Shown one piece after another: positions 48,821 through 59,925 of a stretch of 64,000 nt of DNA. A program made the translations under genes and the position numbers. The DNA lies in assembly GCA_037693485.1 (NCBI GenBank), contig CM075345.1, forward strand, positions 114,319,501-114,383,500, given 5' to 3'. How positions within the stretch are numbered: position 1 is the stretch's first letter; each line of letters opens with the position of its first letter. The DNA comes from Kitagawia praeruptora (lineage: Eukaryota > Streptophyta > Magnoliopsida > Apiales > Apiaceae). The notes beneath the pieces are model-generated. The model saw nothing but the letters and a program-made list of their open reading frames with translations, did not search any database and was not told where the DNA came from.

Positions 48821-49453
48821 CAGGGATAGCCATTTCATCCGCCCCGCCCCGTTTAGATCTAGGATTCGGAGAATTTTTCGGGTTCGGGATGAGGAGCGGG
48901 GAATATTTTAAGAAGAATTCGGGGATCGGGGCGGGGTCGGGGATTAGGGTATCCCCGCCCGATCCCCGATTTTATTTTTAAAATATATACTCCTACTCCT
49001 GGTAGGAGTTGGGCATTGGACGTGCGCGGGCTGGCATCACCGTCTGGCGCCAGTTGGCTGAATGCTAGTCAGAGTTGCTGAAGGACTTCTAACGAGATCG
49101 GGAGGAGGATACAATGTGTTTGGCTATAAATATAGATGGTAGGCACGATTGTAAAAAAAAATATTTTACATGTATATAATTAAAAATATTTTTTACAATA
49201 GGTTACTGAATTTAAGATATATGTTATATATCATATTTTAACAAATTAACTTTATTATGAAATTTATTAGAGGATGTATAAAGTTTACTTTTTTTATAAA
49301 AATAAAAATCTCCGTTTTCCGTTCGGGATGGGGATCGGAGAGCAAAATTCCCTATTCGGGGATCGTGGTGGGTTCGGAGAATAGGTAGGGGTTTGGGGAT
49401 TTGGGGCGGGAATCGCACTCCCCAATTCCGAAATGACCTGATGCTGATCCCTA
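48821..49453. mobile_element. hAT-like MITE, CGGGGATCGG-rich
   Basis: 633 bp with ends CAGGGATAGCCATTTC and GAAATGACCTGATG...GATCCCTA, flanked by an imperfect 8-bp repeat (GTATGAGC versus GAATGTGC, 6 of 8). Both ends are filled with degenerate TTCGGGGATCGGGGCGGGG-like runs. Confidence 0.65.
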
Positions 49454-49454
49454 G

Positions 49455-50630
49455 AATGTGCTGATTGTTGAACTTATTCTAAAAGGATGTTTGCGTAAAA
49501 TTTAACTAGAACTTAAAATTACCGTTGACTACTGAACTTGCTCCTGTTTGTATAAAAGTTATCTTGAACTTAAAATGATTTTAAACTTTTAAGTTTCTTA
49601 ACCCTAGATGAGAGTCAACCGCTCTTCTCTCTCTTCGTCACACACATCATCCATCACCTTCGATCCCCTCAAGCCCCCTGCTTATCTTCAATGAATATTT
49701 GTTAGAATTCCCTACCCACTTTCACATCCTTTACAATCAACCAATTCGCCTTTTCCTACTTGTTTTTGATTTTCATTCAATAAAATCTAATCATTTTGGG
49801 TATTTGGGTGACTCTCCTTTTGAAGTGTTTTGTTTGTCTCTCCATTTGGGGTGTTTGTTATGTTTGGGTTTATTATGTTGTTGTGTTCAGAATGATTTCC
49901 AAGGTGTATTAGAAAATTTGGTAAGCCCGCATCGTAGTTGAAACGGTGGTGATTATCGTAAGAGCTCACCTTACACAACGAAAGATTGTTCAATATATGG
50001 GGTCATCTGTACCTCTAATCTCAGTTAGTGTAACTAAAGATATGAACACTAGACTATCACCGGTTTTTTAGGTGTGCGAGTCAATTGTGATGCTACTATT
50101 TTCATGAATATTGGTGTCGACTGGATTGCTCGGGAAACCTTTGTAATCATTTTTATTATCAAGAATAGTCACATTCTATTTGTTAAACAATCTGAAAACA
50201 AAATGGCTATTTGGTTAGCTCGTTTATTTTTTTCCCAATTAGGTTGTATTGTCGGTTCGGGAATTTGTGATGTATGTGTTTAAGTATTTTAATGAATGCA
50301 TTACAACTTGTTTGTCAAAAGAAAATGATTGTTGATTTTTGGCTAGTTTGGTTCGGGTAATTTTAAGAAAAGTAACTTTTGATTTATACGTGATAAATTA
50401 CATACAAGTGATAAGTAAATTTTAATTTAAAAATTAAAAGTTTAATTATGTGTTTAGTGATAAGTGCATATTTTTATTACCTATTTGTTATTTGAACTCG
50501 TATTTTAATAAATTATTTTATTGCATTTCAAGAAATTTGAGAAAAAATAAAAAAAATTGCAAAATAAAGATGTAAAGAGCAAGAAAGGGCAAAAGAGGAA
50601 GAAAAATGACTAAAATGAAAGAAGGAAAAA
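49455..50630 (+). other. Spacer with possible RNase H-like retroelement relic
   Basis: The frame at 50074-50283 reads RVNCDATIF, IGVDWIARE, then MAIWLARLFFSQLG. This is reminiscent of the RNase H-like tail of plant LINE-type polyproteins (VN.DA..., then a variable A...A helix). There is no reverse transcriptase nearby, so at best it is a short relic. The rest of the interval shows nothing I recognise. Confidence 0.3.
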
Positions 50631-51787
50631 GGGTTAATTGGCTTATTCATCATTGAACTGAACCTCAACTTGCAAGTGGGTAATTGAACTCAAAAAGTTT
50701 GCAGTCAACTCATCATACTAATTAAAACTTGCAATCTCATAAATGCCGTTAACTCATTTAACGGGACTGACGGAAAAATGACGTGGTAAGCTGATGTGGC
50801 AAGAATTTTAATGGGTAAAATGGCTAATTCATAACTGAACTGATCATCAACTTGCAGATGGGTAATTGAACTAAAAAATGTTGCAATCAACTCATCAATT
50901 AGTGTTATAAAAATATTCTAAACAATAATATATAAAAATATATGATGGAACGATATTTTTTACTTATATTTAGTGTTATAAAAATATTCTAAACAACTAA
51001 CTTATTAAACTAGCTCTTTAGCCTGTGCAAAGAACGTAAACGTGCACCCTCCAAATTTTAATTATTTATTGATTTTCAAAAATTTATCTAATATATCAGT
51101 ATGTTGTAGGAGATAGTTAATATTTGTAATATTCATCTTGTGAAGCTAATCATTGGTCATATATAAATTTTATATATTTTTTACTTATTAAATATAATGT
51201 ATAAAAAAAATTCCAATATTTGAGTTAAGATATTATGGCGTGCAAGAGATGTACATATTATATATATCTGTGTGTCTGAGAGAGAGAGAGAGAGGGATGA
51301 ATTTCTCATAATTTTATACCACCTAAAATCAAATTTTGTAATCACCTTTTATGCTTGTAATTAATTCGGTTAATCGCAAATTAAACTTTTTTTGTCTAAG
51401 ACACAAGTAGACATATAAGTCATATGAACATGTTTGTTCAAGTACAAATTGTAATATAAAAATATTGAAATACTATTAAATAATGAGATATGTGCGTGTT
51501 TTAATGTATAATTTCAGTTATCTAGTTGCAAACCTTTTGAGTTCAATTACCTATTTGCAAGTTGAGGGTCAGTTCAGTTATGAATTAATCATTTTATCCC
51601 TTACCTGTACAAATTAACGGACCTCCGTTAAAAGTCAATGAAAGTTATCGATCGTGCAAGTTTTTAATAGTTTAATTATGAGATTGTAAAGTTTAATTAG
51701 TTTAATGACGTTAATGCAAGTTTTTTGAGTTCGATTACCCAACTGCAAGTTGAGCACGAGTTCAGTTATGAAATAGCCAATTAACCC
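50631..51787. mobile_element. Mutator-like (MULE) MITE with long inverted ends
   Basis: 1157 bp. The ends GGGTTAATTGGCTTATTCAT and GAAATAGCCAATTAACCC stay inversely similar for over 110 bp (AACTTGCAAGTGGGTAATTG against CGATTACCCAACTGCAAGTT). The flanks GAAGGAAAAA and GAATGAAAAA form a 10-bp duplication with one mismatch. A second inverted pair of the same sequence lies inside (50815-50900 and 51520-51600), suggesting an element inserted in its own kind. No transposase. Confidence 0.8.
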
Positions 51788-52093
51788 GAATGAAAAAGAA
51801 TTAGGAAGTTAGAGCAATAAAAAGTGCAGAATCAATAAAAAGTTAATTTTATTTTTCAAACACATTTTTAGAGTTATTTGTTTGATATAATTAATTAAAT
51901 GATGATATAATTTTACTTTTAGCAGTGAAGTTGCTGCTCTTATACTTCCTTATACATTTCCCTTTTTGAATTCAAATGTTAAAGAATGGAATCTCTATTT
52001 TTCTCCCAAAACAACATACAGCTGAACCAAAAAACAAAAAATAAAAGAACAAAAAATTGACCAGACGTGGTCAGCCAGTCAGTCAGTCGTATC

Positions 52094-52287
52094 CTCTGTT
52101 CTAAAAATCGGTGATTAATCACGATTAATCACCGATTAATCCTTGTTCCATGGGTTACCGAACTGATTAATAATCCGATTATTCAATTAATTAATCCGAT
52201 TAATTCTTAAATACCCGATTAATCCCCGATTAATCCCTGGACAGTGCCTCTACCGATTAAGTCCGATTTCCGCTTTTTACAACACTG
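52094..52287. mobile_element. hAT-like MITE with CCGATTAATCC repeats
   Basis: 194 bp with ends CTCTGTTCTAAAAATCGG and the inverse of TTTTTACAACACTG, flanked by an exact 8-bp duplication GTCGTATC (52086-52093 and 52288-52295). The interior is mainly degenerate GATTAATCCCCGATTAATCC units. It sits about 360 bp upstream of the TORTIFOLIA1-like start codon. Confidence 0.85.
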
Positions 52288-52649
52288 GTCGTATCTCGTG
52301 ATCCATTATTATTCCTTTGGAACTGGGTGAGCGTGGGGTCCATCTGTACTCAAAGCCAAAAATGGGTAGGCTCCACCACAATTCAAAGGTGTAAGCGCGA
52401 AAACCGAAAGAGCCTTAAATTTGAAAATTAAATACACCGTCCCTATAAAAATATCAAACAAAAAATTCAAATACCGATAAAAATAATTTCCCATCTCGTA
52501 AATTTAACGGTTACGATTCTATAGATCTGCGCTTCCACTTTCCCTTTTTGCGCAGTTAGGAGATTCGTGTACTGCTTCTTCTAAATCAAGTTCATTTTTA
52601 TGGTGTTGATGGAAGTTTGATTAGTTACTACTACTAGTAAACATACATT

Positions 52650-55600
52650 ATGATGATGATGAAGTCACATTTGAAAACCAGAGCAGCAAATTCTAGGTCT
52701 AGTGGTACTAATCCACAACAGATGATTTTCGAGCTCAAGCATCGCGTAGTTATGGCTTTGAATAAGCTCGCAGATCGCGATACTTTCCAAATTGGAATCG
52801 ATGAGCTTGACAAAACTATCCACCGTCTTGCGCCTGATGAGGTTCCTCATTTCTTGTATTGCATTTTGGATGTGGATTCTGCGCATAAGACCGCTGTTCG
52901 TAGGGAATGTATTAGGCTTATAGGTGTGTTAGCTACATTTCATGAGGATCAGGTTAGTTCACATTTGGGGAAAATTGTTGTTGGAGTTGTGAAGCGGCTT
53001 AAGGATCCTGATTCGGTTGTGAGGGAAGCGTGTGTGGAGACTATGGGAGTTTTGGCTGTTAAATTGGGAGGTGTTGAGACTAGTGATGAAGCTGAGGGAG
53101 TGTTTGTTGCGTTAGTTAAGCCTCTTTTTGAAATTTTGGGGGAACAGAATAAGCAGGTGCAGTCTGGTTCCGCCTTGTGTTTGGCTCGGGTTATCGATAA
53201 TACTGCTTATCCTCCCATTACTATTTTGCATCGGATGTTGATTAGGACTGTTAAGTTTCTTAAGAATCCGCACTTCTTGGCTAAACCAGCTGTTATTGAG
53301 TTGAACAGAAGTATTATTCAGGTTAGTTTGTTCCAATTACGCACTAGCAGAAAGTACTCTTGATTTGCAGTTTTCAGTTTTATTTGCATTTCGTTATTAT
53401 AGAAAGTTCAATCATGCTTATGCTAAGTACTGCCTCGTATTAATTAGAGTTTATTTAGTTACTCAAACTAACGTATATATGAAACTTCATTGTAATTTTC
53501 CCGTATATCATGTCTTCTTTTTCGAATATAGCATTTATGTGATAATACTACCATGTTTCGACTAATAACTGACAGTGGAACAATCAAATAACAAAAAATT
53601 AATAATGAAGTACTCCATTTTATTAATGTATATATGATGCTTGATGCAACAAGTAAAGCCCGAAGCTCCCTCTGATTATTTCAGGCAGGTGGTGCGTCAA
53701 CAACAAACTCTTTAAGTGCTGCAATGAGTAGCATTCAAGAAGCTCTCAAGAGCAGTGATTGGGTTACTCGTAAAGCTGCTTCTGCAGCATTAGGAGATAT
53801 AGCTTCAAGTGGTGGATCTAATTATAGTTCTCTCAAGTCATCTTGTATTTCCTCTCTTGAATCATGTCGCTTTGACAAGGTGAGTTTTTGTTACATAAAT
53901 GTACATGGTAACATGGAAATATGTAATGTACATGCCAAGTAGGAGCTATTAGATTTATTTTTTACCTTATGCAGGTCAAACCAGTTAGGGATACAGTGCT
54001 TCATGCCTTGCATCTCTGGAGAAGTTTAGTAGGTTCGGATACACCTGCATGTTCAGATACAGGATCGTCTTTAAAAGGTGTGGAGATCAAATTCCCTGTA
54101 AATTTGTCAAAATCAGCCTCATAATTTGAATCAAGGGGCTTGTCCTATCACTATCCTAATCACGTTTGTTATTGCTTACATGAGAGAATTAATCAGTTCT
54201 TGCCTAATATGGTTGTTTGTACATTGCTTTCATCTATAATTTTATTCATATCGTTGCTTAAAATTAGTGTATGCATATCATACTTTATGTATTCCATTAC
54301 AACTTACAAGGGGCATCAAACATTAAGGAACTTTCATCAGATAATTTATAAGTTTCAGAGCTATTTGGGAGATCAGAGATCTCATCAGACATAGGTTGGA
54401 CAATGAATCTACAAGTGACACATCTTAAAGTAGTCTTACGTCACAACTTTTCTGAGCTTTACCAGTAAAGTTTTATATCTTAAAATTTTTGTACTGTATA
54501 ATGGCCAGTTACGAAGTGATCCTCATTTATTGCATATTCTTTTACTTTGCATATATTAGTGTTTCTACTGGGAGACTACTTGTAAATGGAGCCAACAACT
54601 GTAAATATACCTATATTTAATTATATTACTGGTTTGCTACTGATTACTTAAGGTGAAGGGTACTTTTACGTTATGAAACTTATACAAATATATTACCTCC
54701 CTTCATCTATGAATTGTTGTTAACTCTGTCATTATTATATGGTGAAACTGTACTCGCAGAAACTTTTTCTGGAGGTGGCTATGGAGATATCAGTAGTACC
54801 AGCGAGTCTACATCAAAGGCTGGTACTTTTACAAAAAATGGATGTGATTCTGTTAAGAAAAGGAGTCCCCTCTCTTCACGAAAAGTTGGGCAAAAAACCA
54901 AGGAAATTTCAGATTGGCAAGTAGACATTGCAGTTCCTAAAAATCGTAATTCTTATTTAGCAGATACTCACAATGAAGAATCTGAAGGCAGTTCTGTCAC
55001 TAAGACATTTGAAATGACTAGCAATGATATTTCTAGTTCTCAGTATAATGGGTTTGAGTATGTGCCAGTGGATGACAGACAAGAATCTTCATCAGTGTCT
55101 AATGTTGTCACTGACAAGTTTGAAACTAAGCTGGTATCAAATTTACATAGTAGTCTTCTGAGGGATCCTGCGGTAATGGAAACAGAAAAAGGTCAGCATT
55201 CATCAAATGAAGAAGTTAGTGCAGATAAACAGAATTGTTTTGTAAAAGCACAAAACCGGGGAAGTCTTGACTCAATAGTAACCATGTCAAGCTCTCAGAC
55301 CATGGGCACCTGTTGCTTGCAAACAGCAAATGATATGATAATGGTACGAAAGCATCTTTTGGAGATAGAAAACAAACAATCAGAATTGTTAGATATGTTA
55401 AAGGTAACTTTTCCACTCCCTTGATATTTCCGTGTTATCAAAATAGAAGTATAGTTCCTTTTCTACTTAAACAGATGCAACTTTTGCCTAGCCTTTAATT
55501 GTTAACAGATTACGTATCTTGTCATGTTAAAATTTGCTATGAGGCCTTTATGATAGAAGTTGTATATATCTGTCGAGAAATGTAAGTTACCATTTACCAG

Positions 55601-58338
55601 TCTTGTCCCATATCTGAACTTTATCACTTTGTGCGTAAACTAATCTATGATGGACATATTGCATCTCACATGCTTTCAGTTAGGCTTCCAAATTAGTGAA
55701 CTGCATTGGTTTGGTAACTTTAGTTTATGCCTTTTTATTCTAAAGGTGGTGTGTCATTTGTTCCTTCCTCGAGATAAACTAGCCCGGATCTCACCTGGTT
55801 TTTGCTTTATTTTTTGTTGGACATCTTTGCCTAGGCTTGAACCTTTTTATGTTTATCCCTCGAAATTATAAAAGTAAATATGGCACAGAAATGTAAAACT
55901 ACCTTTTATCTCTCCCTAGTTAAAGATTGAGTTCCTCTCTCATGGCAGTCAGTTCGATACATTGATTTTTCAGGTGTTTACCACCAACACAGCAGAAAGC
56001 TTGACCCTGATACAGTTGAAGGTATCAGGTCTGGAAGATGTAGTCGGTAAAATGTCACAACTAAATGGTGGGAGATGCTACGATCTATCTACTTCCAAAC
56101 TTTCAAAGAGAAGCACCACTCTTGCTTCTCCTAGACTCTCTGTGTGCACTCCTAGGCCATCTGTTGAAATTTGTAATAGACAGCCCCCATTGCCAAAAAG
56201 GGGTAATGAGTTCTGTGAGGAGAAAACATCTATTAGAAGCAAATTAAGAAATTCTGCTGAAGGAGTTTCCATGTGGACAGAAAGTAGAAATTCTGTTGCG
56301 GAAGGCATTCATAAAAGCTCCAGGCAAGGAATTGGTGGCAATCAAACAAAAAATCTTGGTTCTGCAGTTACTTCTAATGCTAGATATTATTCATCAGAAG
56401 CTAAAGATAGCCCATGGACACTTGTAATAGGTCATCTCTCAAAAGGTGACCTTGACACTGCATACACAGAAGCTGTCCGATCTGGTGATGATCTTGTTCT
56501 GATTGAACTTCTTGAAAAAACTGGTCCTGTACTGGAAGATTTATCACAGAAGACGGCGAGTGATGTACTTAGAACTTTAGCAACGTACTTCTTGGAACAA
56601 AGATTTATTAATTCAATGATTCCTTGGTTGCAACAGGTTATAAAAATGTTTTTTTATAATGAACAGCTAACAGGTCCCAGCTATCGTTCTTATTAACTCA
56701 TTATATTTGGTCTGAATAAATGCTTATGCTTCAGGTTGTGGAGTTGAGTACTCTCCATGGACCAAATTACCTTGCTCTCTCAGCAAAAGCAAGGAGAGAA
56801 TTTCTATTTGCAATTCAAGAAGCCGTGAATATAGATTTCTCTAGTTCTGCAGAAAGAAGATCTGTCACGCAGCTAGTGATGAAGCTGCACCAAATTTGGG
56901 GTAAAGCCATTATTCCCGTAATTACTATATTTACTAGTGTTAATCTGTCACGTTTCATGTGCACCATGTATCTTCCAAGAGTGAAGTGTGAACTTAATGT
57001 CTAGAGTTACGTCATGACTAGTGTAATGGTGCAGTTTCTACAAAGCAAACCTGGGATACAAAAAACAGCTAGCAGAATAGGGGAGGGTAGTTAAAATAGA
57101 TAACAGCTAGGTAGGCAATCCCCGTAAGTACTAGTTGTTTATAAGAGTTGGACATAAACCCGAGTTACTTTTAACTCAATACTCATTTACTTATCCAATT
57201 ATACAAACTTAACGGCCTGTTCTACTGTTCTTGAATTTTTTATAGACTTAATTGCACTTTGCACCCCTAGACTTAGCCGAAAATTCACTTCGCATCTTAC
57301 TGTTCCGGAAATTGCAATTTGCACCCCTAATGTTTCAAGCCCGCTACATTTAGCACCCCTTTAACGATTTTAAGTTAACTTTGACTGTTACCGTCAGTCA
57401 AAATGAGGGTATTTTGGTCATTATACTCAATAATAATTATTAAGCTTAAATAATTTCAATTAATATTATAATTTTTAGATTTTAAGATTTACCAAAATTT
57501 TACTTATAATTTACAGATTTTTTAAAATATAATTTGTATTTAAAAATATTTACATTACTAAATTCTTGTAAAATATTATTTAAAATATCAACTATATTTG
57601 TTATAATTTTTAAAGTACAAACGAATATAAATTCAAGATTTCGTGTTTTTTTTTCATTTTTTTTGGAAAAAAATCAACTTTTAAATTGTGTTTCTTAATT
57701 TTTTCAAAATAATTTAGTTTAATATATTAGTTAATGACTGAAATACCCTCAGAAAAATAGACGGTAACGGTCGTATTTGACGAAATTGAGTGAAAAGGGT
57801 GCTAAATGTAACGGGATTGAAACAGTAGGGGTGCAAATTGCAATTGTTGAAACAGTAAGATGCAAAGTGCAATTTCGCCTAAGTACAGGGGTGCAAAGTG
57901 CAATAAAGTCTTTTTTATATTTAGAAATCTTTGGGGGTAAAACCATTATCTCCATGATTTCAATATTTGATAGTGGTGTTTGTGATTTTATTACATTGTT
58001 ATCCAAAGAATATCATGATTGAGTTGTCTTGGCCCTACATAGACCTGCGAAAGAGGTTCCCACTCGACTCCAGATTTCCGTTTTTTCTTTTGATGTAGGA
58101 TTAATGTATTATAGATTTAAGTCTGGTAAGACTAGGAATTAGGGATCACCCCAAAGTCCTAGATCCATCAGCTTTAGCCTTTAGGAAAAGTGGCTATTGG
58201 CCATCTTGCAAGTTTTACCTAATAATTACGGAACTTTTGGTAATGCATATTCTTAGATTGTTTATGGTAAATGATTTGTTAACCAAATATATCATGATTA
58301 GTGTATTCTGACTTTCTTCTCAAGGAAAATGCTCTTGA
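52650..58338 (+). CDS. TORTIFOLIA1/SPIRAL2-like microtubule-associated protein, complete
   Basis: Plant-specific HEAT-repeat protein that binds cortical microtubules and influences directional cell growth. Coding exons are 52650-53321, 53685-53879, 53975-54077, 54760-55403, 55974-56636, 56735-56900 and 58325-58338. They join in phase to 818 aa. Residues 1 to about 325 hold TOG-like HEAT repeats (FELKHRVVMALNKLADRDTF, KDPDSVVREACVETMGVLA, EQNKQVQSGSALCLARVIDN, KSSDWVTRKAASAALGDIAS). A serine-rich middle and a short coiled-coil-like segment follow. The conserved C-terminal block includes HLSKGDLDTAYTEAVRSGDD, TYFLEQRF...WLQQ and LHQIWGKCS. The last coding exon is only 14 nt, supplying GKCS and the stop, after a 1.4-kb intron holding a MULE MITE. 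The start has four ATGs in a row; the first is used here. It separates the cyclase from the P450 and has no metabolic role known to me. Confidence 0.9.
57245..57910. mobile_element. Mutator-like MITE in the last TORTIFOLIA1-like intron
   Basis: 666 bp with inverted ends GACTTAATTGCACTTTGCAC and the inverse of GTGCAAAGTGCAATAAAGTC, similar over more than 120 bp. Flanked by an exact 9-bp duplication TTTTTTATA (57236-57244 and 57911-57919), the Mutator hallmark. Motifs TTGCACCCCTA and TTTAGCACCC recur within each arm. Confidence 0.9.
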
Positions 58339-59093
58339 GATAAATTCTACAGAAACTTGATGCCAAGTGTAATGACGTAAAGATGACAAGCTCCGAGTTA
58401 CAAGCTTCTTTGAGTGATGATTCCCGTCCTTTCCCCTCTTTGAGAAAAGAATTGCCAATTAAAGCAACAAAAGATCATACCTGAGTGCTTGCCTGCAGAT
58501 TAAGTATGATAATCATAACTGAAACTTTCCTAAGCAGTTCCAGGCGAGGAGGGATTGGCGATGAAACTTTCAGATAATGCTGATCGTATTTAGACTCCAT
58601 TTGCGACCACCTTGTAGTATTATCTTCTATTACAGTACTGTACTTGTATGCTATTTCCTTAGGGTTATTTACTTCCAAGTGCCAATTTCACGAAACGGGA
58701 AATTTCTTCATTTTGCATTTCTCTCACTTTTCCTTCTCTAACGTTTTAAACTACCTCAGTGTTATAATGCAGTATGCACATCTTTTAAAAAGCAACTGGT
58801 CTCGTTTCTTCCAGGATTAGATTTCTATATATTAATCAATGTTTGATGAACAACCGTGATGGGAAGAAATCAGAGAGAATTCAGAATTTAAAAGAATGAC
58901 TGAAATCATTAGAAATAATTTATTGTTCATCATATATTTTTTTTTTTTTATCTATACTCTTTATTAATATGCAAAATCATGTTTTAAAGAAGCTCATCAC
59001 TTAACTTGGAGGTTTGATTTTTTCTAATTACACAATTATACAAAATATATTTATTTATTTTAATTTTTTTTACTGAGAATAGTAAAGATACAG

Positions 59094-59300
59094 GACAGTT
59101 AGTCAATACAGTGTAGTATTTAAATTAGTATATTAGTGATTGCCACGTCAGCAGTTAGTTAGCATTAGAAAGTTAGTTACTTCCCACCAACATCATTTTC
59201 TCTCTTGTATATATACTTGCAGCAAAGACGGTCGTTTGTAACAAACACATTTCATTGTAAATCATCCTACTCTTTTCAACTTTACATTTACAATTCGATT
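59094..59300 (+). mobile_element. Possible Copia-type LTR remnant upstream of the P450
   Basis: GTTAGTCAATACAG, GTTAGTTAGCATTAGAAAGT, a TATA stretch (TTGTATATATACTTGCAGC) and CATTTCATTGTAAATCATCC occur in the order seen in short Ty1/copia LTRs. Clear TG/CA ends and a target duplication are missing. Confidence 0.35.
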
Positions 59301-59706
59301 CCCTATAATCACATAATTAAATAGATTTTATTTGATTATATTTTTATCATTCGATACTTTATAAATTTATACTTAAATAATATTTATTAATTATATTATT
59401 TATTTATCTATTTTAAATTTTTTAATTTCACCCGTATTCAATTCTCTATAACTACAAAATTCAATCGTGCTTATTTGTTACATACTTTTATCATTCAATT
59501 TTCTACAAATATATATTTAAATAACACTCATTAATTATATTTATTCTCAATAATTTATTCATATTAATATTTTAACCTCCCACGTGCTCGGTACATGCTT
59601 CACACAAGTTACCGACTAGACTGTCAGCGGAACTATAACAAAAAATTAAGTAAGCTTGTTTTCTGTAATGTACTCTTCCCTTGCAGTATGTGCGCAGTTG
59701 AAGCTG

Positions 59707-59714
59707 TATATAAA
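59707..59714 (+). promoter_or_regulatory. TATA box of the P450 gene
   Basis: TATATAAA preceded by GAAGCTG, about 220 bp before the main start codon, leaving a plausible leader. Confidence 0.55.
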
Positions 59715-59925
59715 CTACGTATATATTAAATAGAAGAGCAAAACAAGAAAATACATGTGGTTCCTTATTTGTACACCTTCCCAACAAACTCACTCATACA
59801 AACAGCATTTGTTGTTTCCCTTAGTTAATATATAGACAATGAAGGCACGTAAACTACTAAATTGCGTTTTGGGCGTGGTATATACGCACGCAGCCCCTAT
59901 TTTTTTAGGCTTGTCCTCTTCATAT

